Positions 43,190-51,736 of a DNA stretch of 52,406 nucleotides are shown here, piece by piece. Position 1 is the stretch's first letter; each line of letters opens with the position of its first letter. Made by a program: the position numbers and the translations under genes. A model generated the notes under the pieces. The model made no database searches. It saw only the letters and a program-made list of their open reading frames with translations, and was not told the origin of the DNA. Origin of the DNA: Rhodopirellula sp. SM50 (GTDB taxonomy: Bacteria; Planctomycetota; Planctomycetia; Pirellulales; Pirellulaceae); the NCBI RefSeq assembly GCF_002289565.1, contig NZ_NTFY01000046.1, positions 1 to 52,406 of the forward strand, given 5' to 3'.

Positions 43190-45430
43190 ATGGACGATCA
43201 ATCCAGCCATTCGACCCGAGACGGAGCCACGATTGACCCGTTGTCGGTCATCGTTGAAGTCGATCCGGCGGTGGAATTCTCATTGCGCGGGCAACGCACG
43301 CAAACCGTTTACGTTGCCAACGATCGACGAACCGGAAAATTCTATCGGTTCGGCGCGCGTGAATATCATGCCGTGACGTTGATGGATGGTGAGCGGACGC
43401 TCGGTGAAATCTACCGCCAACTGCAGCAGGACGGTTTGTTGTGGTCCGAAGTCGATGTGATCGCGTTCGCCAAGGAGTTGACGCAACACCGCTTGGCGGT
43501 GGTCGTCACCGCTGCCGACGACGCTCGTGCCCCCGGAGCAACCGGCGAAAGGCCGGATCCGCCAGCCGGTGAAGCCGAGACGGAACCGGGAGTCGCGGCG
43601 TCCGGGACCGCGGCAGGCAAGACCGCATCGGCACCCCCGAAGCGGTGGTTCGGCGTGACGCTGCGACTCCTCGGTGGGTTGCTGACGCAGCGTTTTCCAC
43701 TTGCCGACGGAGACCGGATCGCCGCGAAACTGCTGCCCGCCTTTGGGATCCTGTTCGGCGTTCCCGCGATGATCGTCTGGGCGGTGCTCGTGGGGGCTGG
43801 AGTCGGCGTGGTGTGGTCCAACGCCGACGCCTTCTCCGCAGAGGTGCGACGTGTGTTTGACCAACAATTGTGGTTGGTCCTGGCCGTCTTGTGGTGCGTG
43901 TTGAAAGTGGTTCACGAATGTGGACATGCGGTGTGTGCGAAATACCACGGCGTTCGTGTCGGACGGATGGGCATCATGTTCTTCCTGTTCGCGCCACTGG
44001 CCTATGTGGACGTGACCGACGCATGGAAACTGGTGCGACGCCGCGATCGCGTGCAAATCGCATTGGCCGGCGTCTACGTGGAACTTGCCATCGGAGCCAC
44101 CGCGGCGTTGCTTTGGTGGTTCTGTCCCGTCGGATTCACCAAACATCTCGCCGCACAGGTCTTCCTGGTTGCGGGGCCGGCGACGATTCTGGTCAATGCC
44201 AATCCACTGCTGCGGTTGGACGGCTACTATGTGTTAAGCGACTTGCTGGAGATCCCTAATCTTCGTGCGCACGGGCGGGCACGATTGGGGGCGATGATCG
44301 AGGCCTTGCTGTTTCGCATCCGGATGCCCGAGAGTCCCTTGGCCGGCTGGCGAAAAGACTTCGCCGCCTTCCATGCATTGTGCTCGGTGGTGTTTCAACT
44401 GGTCTGGATGTCGGGATTGGTGTTTGCCATTGCGACTTGGGCCAAAGGTTTCGGAATCTTGATCGCGATCGTGGCCGCGACGATGTGGGGCGTGCTACCC
44501 CTGTTGCGATGGATGTTCAAGATTTGGACACTCGAGCCACGCAACGGTTGGGGCTTGAATTTCTATCAACGGCGTCTGCTTGGCATCTGCACCCTCGTCT
44601 GTCTCGGCGTCCAGTATGCGACGGTGCAGAGTTCGCCGTTGGCGCGCCGTGTGCCGGTGGTGGTGCAGTTCCAAGACGAACAAATTGCGCGCGCCCCCGT
44701 GGATGCATTTGTCGCGTCCGTCTTTGTACGGTGTGGCGATCGCGTCGAACGGGGAACCTTATTGTTGGAACTGGATCAGCCGGAACTGGTGCTGCAGCGA
44801 GATCAGCTGATGGATCAGCGTGACGTCGAGTTGGCCAAGGCGATCCAGCACCGTCAGCGCAGTGAGCTTGCTCTGTCCGAGGTTGCGAAACAGAACGCGG
44901 AAAGTTTGGAACGTCGGCTCGCCGAGATCGATGATCAAATCGACAGCATGCGAATTTTGGCGACCCGTAGCGGCAAGATCACCACACCGGCGACGAACCA
45001 ACTGCTAGGGCGTTACGTCAAACAGGGCGAAGAACTGCTGCGGGTTTCCGATCCCCAGGAAAAGGAAATCTTGGCAATCGTCGCCGAAGACACTCTGGAA
45101 GCCTACAAGAAGGCGTCCTCGTCCAAGCAAGTCGCTTCGATCCGTCTGCGGGGCGGCGTTTCAATCACGGCGCCGCTGCAGGATTTACAACCTTCCGCCA
45201 GCCGGACCCTGCCGCACCCTGCCTTGGCGGCAACGGCGGGAGGCCCGTTGGCAGTGCAGATGCTGCAGCAATCGGAGTCCAACGAGTTGGTGCATCCCCA
45301 ATTGCGTTCGGTGTTGCCCTTGGATCCGTTGACCAGCATGGCGGTACAATCGGGGCAAATCGGTCGACTCACCATCCCCGATGATCGCAGTCTGGTCTCA
45401 CGGATCTGGGATCACCTGCAGTCGCGTTAG
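43190..45430 (+). CDS. PqqD-like / M50 protease-like membrane / HlyD-like hybrid
   Basis: 746 residues, last gene of the operon. N-terminal about 105 residues resemble PqqD, the peptide chaperone of RiPP maturation (FYRFGAREYHAVTLMDG, then TLGEIYRQL). A Pro/Ala/Glu linker leads to a multi-spanning membrane part with the M50 site-2-protease signatures: HECGH with H242, E243 and H246, and NPLLRLDGYY with D344. After further TM segments a HlyD-like barrel-sandwich with its coiled coil follows (DAFVASVFVRCGDRVERGTLLLELDQ, ... ATRSGKITTP). All catalytic M50 residues are in place, so proteolysis in the membrane is possible; alternatively it is a pump-like component. No precursor peptide or radical-SAM gene is in the window. 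It starts 9 bp after the preceding stop. Confidence 0.88.
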   Translation: MDDQSSHSTRDGATIDPLSVIVEVDPAVEFSLRGQRTQTVYVANDRRTGKFYRFGAREYHAVTLMDGERTLGEIYRQLQQDGLLWSEVDVIAFAKELTQHRLAVVVTAADDARAPGATGERPDPPAGEAETEPGVAASGTAAGKTASAPPKRWFGVTLRLLGGLLTQRFPLADGDRIAAKLLPAFGILFGVPAMIVWAVLVGAGVGVVWSNADAFSAEVRRVFDQQLWLVLAVLWCVLKVVHECGHAVCAKYHGVRVGRMGIMFFLFAPLAYVDVTDAWKLVRRRDRVQIALAGVYVELAIGATAALLWWFCPVGFTKHLAAQVFLVAGPATILVNANPLLRLDGYYVLSDLLEIPNLRAHGRARLGAMIEALLFRIRMPESPLAGWRKDFAAFHALCSVVFQLVWMSGLVFAIATWAKGFGILIAIVAATMWGVLPLLRWMFKIWTLEPRNGWGLNFYQRRLLGICTLVCLGVQYATVQSSPLARRVPVVVQFQDEQIARAPVDAFVASVFVRCGDRVERGTLLLELDQPELVLQRDQLMDQRDVELAKAIQHRQRSELALSEVAKQNAESLERRLAEIDDQIDSMRILATRSGKITTPATNQLLGRYVKQGEELLRVSDPQEKEILAIVAEDTLEAYKKASSSKQVASIRLRGGVSITAPLQDLQPSASRTLPHPALAATAGGPLAVQMLQQSESNELVHPQLRSVLPLDPLTSMAVQSGQIGRLTIPDDRSLVSRIWDHLQSR

Positions 45431-45447
45431 TGCTGCGGGATCCCCTA

Positions 45448-45565
45448 GTATTCCGTGTCAGCTCAAGTTTCGGGTCGAGCAAACTGGCGTAGGTCACGCT
45501 GTGCGTGACAATAAGTAAGTCATGCACAGCATGACCTACCCGAAAACCACGGTGACACGGAATAC
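45448..45565. repeat. Nested palindrome between export operon and EEP gene
   Basis: Outer arms of 13 nt (gtattccgtgtca at 45448-45460 and tgacacggaatac at 45553-45565) enclose inner arms of 21 nt (45489-45509 and 45519-45539; core gtaggtcacgctgtgc / gcacagcatgacctac) with a 9-nt loop. The two inner-arm differences are G-U compatible in RNA, suggesting the structure is kept at the RNA level. It may end the export operon transcript. Confidence 0.85.
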
Positions 45566-45609
45566 GAGTCGTTGGTCGCGACGAAGCAATCGGAAGTGAA
45601 TCGCCATTG

Positions 45610-46659
45610 ATGAATGAACTGTCTGACCCGCCGGAAATCGAAACGCCCATACGCTCCTCACTGCTGACGGATGTGTTCGCGGCGCTGGCGCGGTTAGCTT
45701 GTCTGGCGGTGCTGCTGGTGACGGTCGCGACTCTGTTGGCCCGTTGGTTCTGGGTATCGGACCTGCTTGCCAATCTGCGAACCCAGCAATTGATCGCCAT
45801 TGCGGTCGTGATCGCGCTGTGCGCGATCGGCAGGCAGTCCCGCTTGGCGTCGATCGCCGCGGTCTGTTTCCTTGTGCACTTCGCTGCCATGTTTGCTCAA
45901 CGGGTACCCGACCCGATGTCCGCAGCGGACGTTGAGCCAACGTTGCGCGTGATGACCATGAATGTGTTGACCAGCAACCGGTCGTATCAGGGGGTGTTGG
46001 ACGAGATCCGCCAGGTCGATCCGGACGTGGTCGCGATCCTGGAACTCAGTCGCGGAATGGACAATTATTTGACGGACCAATTGAGTCCCCGATATCCGCA
46101 CGCAGTGACGCGTCCCCAAGATCACGGGAACTTTGGAATCGGCGTCTACAGCAAACACCCGTTCGCCGATGCCGACGCGTTCGAACTGAACGAGTCCATC
46201 AAATCGATCGAGGTCGAGTGTCTGGGGTGTCGATTGATCGCGACGCATCCCTTGCCGCCGATGGGCGCTGGCCAGTTTCGTTCGCGCAATGAACACTTGC
46301 AGTTGCTTGCCGACCGAATTCGTCGATCGCAAAAACGCGCCGCTGAGCAGCCGATCATCGTGATGGGAGATTTGAACGTGACGCCCTGGTCACCGCACTT
46401 CGGCGAATTCGAACGCCGGTCGGGGCTGCGGCGGGCCAAGCGAGGGCTTGCCGTCACGCCAACCTGGTACGCCAGTGGTTCGCGTTTTCCGATGGGGCTG
46501 GTCCTGGATCACATCTTGATCAGCCGGTCGCTCGAATGTGCGAGCTATCGCGTAGGACCGGACATCGGGTCGGATCACCGCAGCGTCAGTGTCCAGCTGA
46601 GGCGGTTGCCGGATGGGCATGCGTTGGAGGCTGGTTTCGCGGGCCAGACGCCGCAGTAG
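45610..46659 (+). CDS. Membrane-anchored endonuclease/exonuclease/phosphatase-fold protein
   Basis: 349 residues. Two or three N-terminal hydrophobic segments (about 24-48, 58-74, 78-98) anchor an EEP-fold domain that would lie in the periplasm: MTMNVLTSN and ILELS near the start, GIGVYSKHPF, THPLPPMG, IVMGDLNVTPWS, and the closing LDHILIS and GSDHRSV, i.e. the Asn, Glu, Asp/Asn and Asp/His metal and catalytic set. Related proteins are exported metal-dependent phosphodiesterases or phosphatases of unknown substrate. The ATG at 45610 is used (a TTG lies just before). Same strand as the export operon but 180 bp away with a palindrome between, so shared transcription is uncertain. Confidence 0.87.
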   Translation: MNELSDPPEIETPIRSSLLTDVFAALARLACLAVLLVTVATLLARWFWVSDLLANLRTQQLIAIAVVIALCAIGRQSRLASIAAVCFLVHFAAMFAQRVPDPMSAADVEPTLRVMTMNVLTSNRSYQGVLDEIRQVDPDVVAILELSRGMDNYLTDQLSPRYPHAVTRPQDHGNFGIGVYSKHPFADADAFELNESIKSIEVECLGCRLIATHPLPPMGAGQFRSRNEHLQLLADRIRRSQKRAAEQPIIVMGDLNVTPWSPHFGEFERRSGLRRAKRGLAVTPTWYASGSRFPMGLVLDHILISRSLECASYRVGPDIGSDHRSVSVQLRRLPDGHALEAGFAGQTPQ

Positions 46660-46718
46660 CGAAGGTCGCCGCGGCGCTAGTGAGGATTGAGCGGCTAACA
46701 AGTGTTGCATCAATGGGA

Positions 46719-46776
46719 GTGGGATAGGCTTCCAGCCTGTCGATGCCGAAATGACGAGCCTGGAAGCCTATCCCAC
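46719..46776. terminator. Hairpin between convergent genes (gataggcttccagcctgtc family), copy 4
   Basis: Left arm 46719-46741, right arm 46753-46776, imperfect where the right arm reads gacgagcctgg instead of gacaggctgg. It lies between the EEP gene stop and the phoU stop (46788), the fourth such copy at a convergent junction in this window. Confidence 0.75.
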
Positions 46777-46787
46777 TTATTTTCCGC

Positions 46788-47468
46788 TCATTGCTTACCG
46801 GAGTCGCCGATGACGCCATGTTTGTGACGCACGATTTCACCTTCGACCAGATAGATCGTTTCCTCGGCCAAATTTTCCGCCAGATCGCCGATGCGTTCCA
46901 GGTGTCGCGAGGCGCTAAAACAATGAAACGCCGGTTCGATCAGCGACGGGTCGGCTTTGATCAGCTCCTGCAGATGTTCAATGATCTGGCGGTTGTGTTG
47001 ATCGACCAGGTCGTCCATCTTGATGACTTCGACCGCCATCTTCGCATCGTTAGTGACGAACGCATCCAGGGAACGCCGGACCATGCGAATGGTGGCATCG
47101 ACCATTTCGGTCATCTGTTCGGGAACGGTAAACACCGGAAACGCCGACATGGCTTTGGCCCTTTCGGCGATGTTGCACGCCGTATCGGCCATGCGTTCCA
47201 ATTCGCCGTTGACCTTGACCACCGTGATCAGCCAACGCAGATCGCCTGCCATGGGCTGGTGAAGCGCCAGCAGTTTCAGGCACTCCTCTTCGATTCGTAC
47301 ATCGGTGATGTCGACACCCTCATCGCTTTCGACGACACGATCGGCGAAATCGGTTCGGCGTTCGACGAGCGCGCGAACCGCCATTTGGATCATCTGCTCG
47401 ACGACCGTGAATTGGTTAACCAGCTGCTCGCGAAGACTTTCCAGTTCGCGCTGGAGGTGTTTTGACAT
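46788..47468 (-). CDS. phoU: Phosphate signalling regulator PhoU
   Basis: 226 residues, two PhoU-type three-helix repeats, each with the E/D-rich metal-binding pattern: VVESDEGVDITDVRIEEECLKLLA in the first and HCFSASRHLERIGDLAENLAEE in the second; RWLITVVKVNGELERMADTACNIAERA links them. PhoU dampens the phosphate-uptake system and its sensor kinase when phosphate is plentiful. It is last in the pst operon, 8 bp after pstB. The ATG at 47468 is preferred over an adjacent TTG. No phoB or phoR is encoded in the window. Confidence 0.94.
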   Translation of the reverse strand: MSKHLQRELESLREQLVNQFTVVEQMIQMAVRALVERRTDFADRVVESDEGVDITDVRIEEECLKLLALHQPMAGDLRWLITVVKVNGELERMADTACNIAERAKAMSAFPVFTVPEQMTEMVDATIRMVRRSLDAFVTNDAKMAVEVIKMDDLVDQHNRQIIEHLQELIKADPSLIEPAFHCFSASRHLERIGDLAENLAEETIYLVEGEIVRHKHGVIGDSGKQ

Positions 47469-47476
47469 CAAAGTTA

Positions 47477-48310
47477 TTATCCAAACTTGCCACGGACGTA
47501 GTCGTCGGTCTGTTTCTGCTGTGGCCGGGTAAACACCTGCTCGGTGGGACCGGCTTCAATCAATCTGCCTTCGAAAAAGAACGCCGTTTTATCACTGCAG
47601 CGAGAGGCTTGCTGCATGTTGTGCGTCACGATCACGATCGTGTACTGGGTTCTCAGTTCAAAGATCAGGTCTTCGATCGCCAACGTACTGGATGGATCCA
47701 GTGCGCTACAAGGTTCGTCCATCAATAGCACTTCGGGCCCCACGGCGATCGCCCGGGCGATGCACAATCGCTGTTGCTGTCCACCGGACAAACCGAGCGC
47801 CGGTCCGTGCAGTCGATCTTTGACTTCGTCCCAGACCGCGGCTTTTTGCAAGGACCATTCGACCAGTTCGTCCAATTCGGACTTGGACGTTTTCATGTGC
47901 AGTCGCGGACCGAAGGCGACATTGTCGTAAATGCTTTTGGGAAACGGATTCGGTTTTTGAAACACGATTCCGACTTTTCGGCGGAGCCCGACGACATCCA
48001 GACCGGGGTCCAGGACGTTGATCTCGGCGTGATCATTGGATGCGTCGCCGCTGATCGCAAGCCGGCCCTTGGCTCTCGCGCCGGGGACGACATCGTTCAT
48101 CCGATTGATCCACTTGAGCAAGGTACTTTTGCCACAACCGCTGGGACCGATGAACGCGGTCACCTTGTGCTTGGGGATTTCCAGTGACAGGTCGTGGATC
48201 GCTTGGAAATCGCCATACCAAGCATTCAGCTTCTCGATGTGAATCAGCGTTTGATCGGGGAGTGCATCGGGATTCTCCTCCGATTCGATCGCTGGCGTTA
48301 CGCTTGACAT
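47477..48310 (-). CDS. pstB: Phosphate import ATP-binding protein PstB
   Basis: 277 residues, the ATPase of the Pst phosphate importer. Walker [10 protein letters not shown] at 55-63, Q-loop [11 protein letters not shown] signature LSGGQQQR, Walker B VLLMDEP and the switch His in VTHNMQQA are all intact. [20 protein letters not shown] is the PstB-specific stretch. It is slightly longer than usual because of an N-terminal extension and a small insert (about 80-98, [13 protein letters not shown]). The gap to pstA is 13 bp. Confidence 0.96.
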   Translation of the reverse strand: MSSVTPAIESEENPDALPDQTLIHIEKLNAWYGDFQAIHDLSLEIPKHKVTAFIGPSGCGKSTLLKWINRMNDVVPGARAKGRLAISGDASNDHAEINVLDPGLDVVGLRRKVGIVFQKPNPFPKSIYDNVAFGPRLHMKTSKSELDELVEWSLQKAAVWDEVKDRLHGPALGLSGGQQQRLCIARAIAVGPEVLLMDEPCSALDPSSTLAIEDLIFELRTQYTIVIVTHNMQQASRCSDKTAFFFEGRLIEAGPTEQVFTRPQQKQTDDYVRGKFG

Positions 48311-48323
48311 GACTTCGCGGGGT

Positions 48324-49553
48324 TCAAGATTGAGCTTTTTGGACGTGATGACGAATATAGATCGCCGTCGAGTTCAAGAGAAGTAAGATGACCAGCAGGA
48401 CGATGATGGCGGCGGCAGAAAGTTCCTTGAACTCGTCTTGTTGGCGTCCGGCCCAGTTAAAAATCAGAACCGGCATCGTGACCGCGTCGTCCATCAGGTG
48501 TTTGGGACCGCTGCTCTTGGCCACCGCGGCACCCATCACGACCAGAATCGGAGCGGCCTCGCCGATGGCCCGTCCCATCGCCAAAATCGAGCCGGTCATG
48601 ATGCCGGGCAACGCGGCCGGCAGACAGACATCACGGACGGTCTGCCAGGTCGTTGCCCCCAGGCCCATCGATGCTTCACGCAGCGATGACGGCACCCCCC
48701 GGAGCGATTCCTGGGATGAAATGATGATAATCGGCAGGATCACCAGCGCGAGCGTCAGCCCCCCGGATAGAAAGCTTTTGTCGAACGGGAGCCGAAAGTA
48801 ATACCAGTTTCGCTCGGTGATCGTCCCACCAATCGCGCCGGCCCGAACCGTTTGACGCCGAATCGCGGGGTCGGAGGGCTTGGGAGTCCCCGGCGTCCAA
48901 ATCGAGATCTCGATCGGATTGCCATCCGGATCGACGGCTCGGAACGGCTCGTCAAACGTGGTCTGACGCTTGGTGGGATCCGATTGCGGCACAAAGACGA
49001 CGTGTCCCGGTTCCAAAGTCAGCACTTGGTAAAAGTGCTTGTATCCCATGATCTCCATGCCCGCCGACTCGTTGACGCGAATCTGGCCGAACACGTTGAA
49101 CATGTAAACGAACACGGTCAGCCCCAGCAGCCCGTAGACGATCGAAGGCACGCCGGCGAGATTGGAGATATTTAATTGCACGAACCCATGGATCCACCGC
49201 AATAACTTGTTCGTCGGTTGGAACTCTTCCAAAAAGACAGCCGTTCCCACGCCCAGTGGCAGTGCGACGACCGCACAGGTGCCACAGACGAACAGCGAAC
49301 CGAGGATGGCCGGCCACATCCCGCTTCGCTCGATCTCCAATTCGCTGTGGGCCCGGGTCAACAGGTCGGTGGACAACCGCGACTGCCCTTGGCTCCAAAT
49401 CGAAACCATCAAGACGACCAGGATGACCACGCTGATCAACGCGATCGCGACACAAAGAAAATAGAACCACAGGCTGAGCCGCTTTCGCCGTTTCGCGTTG
49501 TCGGCCAAAAATTTTTCGTCCTGGTTGACGATCGCGTCAGGGATGGAGCTCAT
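48324..49553 (-). CDS. pstA: Phosphate ABC transporter permease PstA, with insert
   Basis: 409 residues; typical PstA has about 280-300. The permease core is normal: TM segments, [18 protein letters not shown], and the EAA loop [25 protein letters not shown] that docks PstB. The extra length is an insert of about 100 residues at about 157-258 (polar, from [10 protein letters not shown] to [12 protein letters not shown]) placed in a periplasmic loop between TM segments, with a [11 protein letters not shown] tract. It could contact PstS or the cell wall. The ATG at 49551-49553 overlaps the pstC stop as ATGA, so the two permeases are co-translated. Confidence 0.94.
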   Translation of the reverse strand: MSSIPDAIVNQDEKFLADNAKRRKRLSLWFYFLCVAIALISVVILVVLMVSIWSQGQSRLSTDLLTRAHSELEIERSGMWPAILGSLFVCGTCAVVALPLGVGTAVFLEEFQPTNKLLRWIHGFVQLNISNLAGVPSIVYGLLGLTVFVYMFNVFGQIRVNESAGMEIMGYKHFYQVLTLEPGHVVFVPQSDPTKRQTTFDEPFRAVDPDGNPIEISIWTPGTPKPSDPAIRRQTVRAGAIGGTITERNWYYFRLPFDKSFLSGGLTLALVILPIIIISSQESLRGVPSSLREASMGLGATTWQTVRDVCLPAALPGIMTGSILAMGRAIGEAAPILVVMGAAVAKSSGPKHLMDDAVTMPVLIFNWAGRQQDEFKELSAAAIIVLLVILLLLNSTAIYIRHHVQKAQS

Positions 49554-50497
49554 TGGTACGACTCCTTGAAGCGTCGGCGGATGATTTGGCCGCCCAGGGT
49601 CATGAGAAACGTGATCGTGAATAGCGTCACCGCGACCGCGTAGAGGCTGTAGTATTGCACGGTCCCGTATTCACTTTCGCTCTTGATCATCTCAACGATG
49701 AAACCTGTCATCGTTTGAGCTTGTTGCGTCGGGTCGAGCGTCATCGTGGGCAGCGTTCCGGCGGCCAACGCGACCACCATGGTTTCACCGATCGCTCGAC
49801 TGAAGGCGAGTAGGAACGCCGAGATGATGCCGCTGAGCGCCGCGGGGACGACGACCTTGACGGACGTTTCAAACGGAGTGCAGCCGAGTCCGTAGGCGCC
49901 TTCCCGCAAGCTGCGAGGCACCGCACGCATCGCGTCCTCAGACAGACTGCAGACCATCGGCAGACAGAGGATGCCGACCGCGATCCCCGCGCTGGTTGCA
50001 TTGAACGTCGAAAACGCTCCCTCGCTGATCAATTGAAGCGAAGGACTGATGACGAGAATCGCGAAGTAGCCGAGCACGACCGTGGGCACCCCGGCAATGA
50101 TTTCCAAGGTCGGCTTGAGCCAGGATCGGATTTTTGCCGATGCGAACTCGCTCAGGTAGATCGCGGTGATCAACCCCAGCGGCAACGCGATGATCATCGC
50201 GATCAGCGTCACACGGAACGTCCCACTGAGCAGCGGCAGGATGCCAAACTTGGCCTGCGCCAAGTCCTTGCTCTGCAATGCGGTCCACTCGGTGTCGGTC
50301 AGAAACCCCGACATCGTGACCGCTTCGCTGCGAAAGAAGCCTGCACTTTGCGTGATCAGCATGTAAATGATGCCGACCGTGATCAGCACGGTTGCCGTGG
50401 CGCACAACGCCAGCGAAATCACGATCAGACGTTCCGAGAAAGCACCCGAGCGGGTCGACCGAAACTCGCGATTTTGAAGGGATTTGGGGAGCGCCAT
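49550..50497 (-). CDS. pstC: Phosphate ABC transporter permease PstC
   Basis: 315 residues, partner permease of PstA. EAA loop REGAYGLGCTPFETSVKVVVPAAL, with GVPTVVLGYFAILVISPSLQ and FSRAIGETMVVALAAG as the usual PstC stretches. A periplasmic loop of about 35 residues follows TM1 (SGFLTDTEWTALQSKDLAQ). The ATG at 50495-50497 is preferred; the reading frame stays open upstream only into the intergenic hairpin. It follows pstS by 135 bp, the longest gap in the operon, occupied by a palindrome. Confidence 0.95.
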   Translation of the reverse strand: MALPKSLQNREFRSTRSGAFSERLIVISLALCATATVLITVGIIYMLITQSAGFFRSEAVTMSGFLTDTEWTALQSKDLAQAKFGILPLLSGTFRVTLIAMIIALPLGLITAIYLSEFASAKIRSWLKPTLEIIAGVPTVVLGYFAILVISPSLQLISEGAFSTFNATSAGIAVGILCLPMVCSLSEDAMRAVPRSLREGAYGLGCTPFETSVKVVVPAALSGIISAFLLAFSRAIGETMVVALAAGTLPTMTLDPTQQAQTMTGFIVEMIKSESEYGTVQYYSLYAVAVTLFTITFLMTLGGQIIRRRFKESYQ

Positions 50498-50536
50498 CAG
50501 TTCACCGTCTGCTTCCGATTGCAACGGGCAGCCACC

Positions 50537-50614
50537 GTTGGTGTGTTTAGCCTTTAGGCGATACCCGGTCGCTGCGAAGCAGCGACCGAAGGCGGCTAAA
50601 GCCTGCACACCAAC
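50537..50614. promoter_or_regulatory. Nested hairpin in the pstS-pstC intergenic gap
   Basis: Outer arms gttggtgtgtttagcc (50537) and ggctaaagcctgcacaccaac (50594-50614) enclose a perfect inner hairpin, ggtcgctgc-gaa-gcagcgacc (50567-50587), with a 9-bp GC-rich stem. Its position after pstS and before pstC suits a transcript-processing or attenuation hairpin that would keep PstS mRNA more abundant than PstC-A-B. It is also a member of the intergenic repeat families seen elsewhere, so a repeat insertion without function is possible. Confidence 0.65.
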
Positions 50615-50632
50615 ACGTGTGCCCGTGCCATT

Positions 50633-51736
50633 CTACTTGGTCAAGTTTTCCGGCTGATAGATGTCAGCGACCGCACCACTTCGCGAGTTCCCTTCGGCGT
50701 CGATGTAGTGAGTCCCGGCGTTTTCTTCATCCAGGTTTTTCAAGCCACGCTGCATGATCTCGTCAGGCAAGCGTACATAGCCGACGCGTTCACAAAGAGT
50801 CGGCGCGTTTTCCAGGAAGTACGACACAAAGGTAGCAACTTCGGCCCGGGGCAACGAGGCGGTGCTGACGTAGATAAACAACGGACGGCTGAACGGTGCG
50901 TACGCTCCGCTGGCGATGTTTTCCGGCGTCGGCAAGTAGGCTTTCTCGTCCTTGGGGTTGACGATCTTTGCGGCCTTCAGCTTGTCTTTGCTCTCTTCGT
51001 AGTAGGCCACTCCGAAGAATCCGATCGCATAAGGGTTTCCGGCGACACCGTTGACCAGCACGTTGTCGTCTTCGTTCAAATTCATGTCGTTTCGAAGCGC
51101 GTCCTCGGATTTTCCGATCACGACTTCGCGGAAATAGTCATACGTCCCGCTGCCGGTTCCCGGGGCAAAGATCTCGATGGTCTCGTTCGGCCAACTGGAG
51201 TCTACGTCGCTCCATTTCTTGGCCGCGTCAGCACCGACAAAGATCTGTTTCAGTTGCTCGACCGTCAACGTGTCGACCCAATCGTTTTTGGGGTGCACCA
51301 CGATCGTCAGTCCGTCATAGGCGACGGGGATTTCGATGAACTCGACGCCGTTTGCTTTGCACGCCTCGAATTCGCCCGGCTTGATCGGACGCGATGCGTC
51401 GGAGATGTCGGTTTCTTTGTTTTGAAACAGGTTGAATCCGTTTCCGGTTCCTTTTCCGTCGACGTTCACTGTGACGTCGGGATAAAGCTTGGCAAACTCT
51501 TCTTTGACCGCGTTTGCGATCGGTTGCACCGTGCTGCTGCCGTTGATCTTGATCGTGCCGGTCAGGTTGGACGCGGCGACCGCGGTGTTCGATTCGCCTG
51601 CGGTTTCGGTCGACGTGGATTCCGACTTGCTGCCGCATCCGACCATTCCGATCAGCAGACTCGATACCAACGCAAAACAGCCGATCGCTCGTTTCCGATT
51701 CAGGGGCATCGTGCGAGTAGTGATTTGAAGGAACAT
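50633..51736 (-). CDS. pstS: Phosphate-binding lipoprotein PstS
   Basis: 367 residues, the periplasmic substrate-binding protein of the phosphate importer and first gene of the operon. A lipoprotein-type leader ends in MVGC at 31-34. The phosphate-binding motif is visible as IKINGSSTVQPI near the start, with KGTGNGFNLFQNKETDISDASRPIK and the late GTGSGTYDYFREVVIG that supplies the second part of the binding cleft. Start choice: ATG at 51734-51736 with GGAG 10 nt upstream; an ATG nine codons on is possible. No clear Pho box could be found upstream. Confidence 0.94.
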   Translation of the reverse strand: MFLQITTRTMPLNRKRAIGCFALVSSLLIGMVGCGSKSESTSTETAGESNTAVAASNLTGTIKINGSSTVQPIANAVKEEFAKLYPDVTVNVDGKGTGNGFNLFQNKETDISDASRPIKPGEFEACKANGVEFIEIPVAYDGLTIVVHPKNDWVDTLTVEQLKQIFVGADAAKKWSDVDSSWPNETIEIFAPGTGSGTYDYFREVVIGKSEDALRNDMNLNEDDNVLVNGVAGNPYAIGFFGVAYYEESKDKLKAAKIVNPKDEKAYLPTPENIASGAYAPFSRPLFIYVSTASLPRAEVATFVSYFLENAPTLCERVGYVRLPDEIMQRGLKNLDEENAGTHYIDAEGNSRSGAVADIYQPENLTK

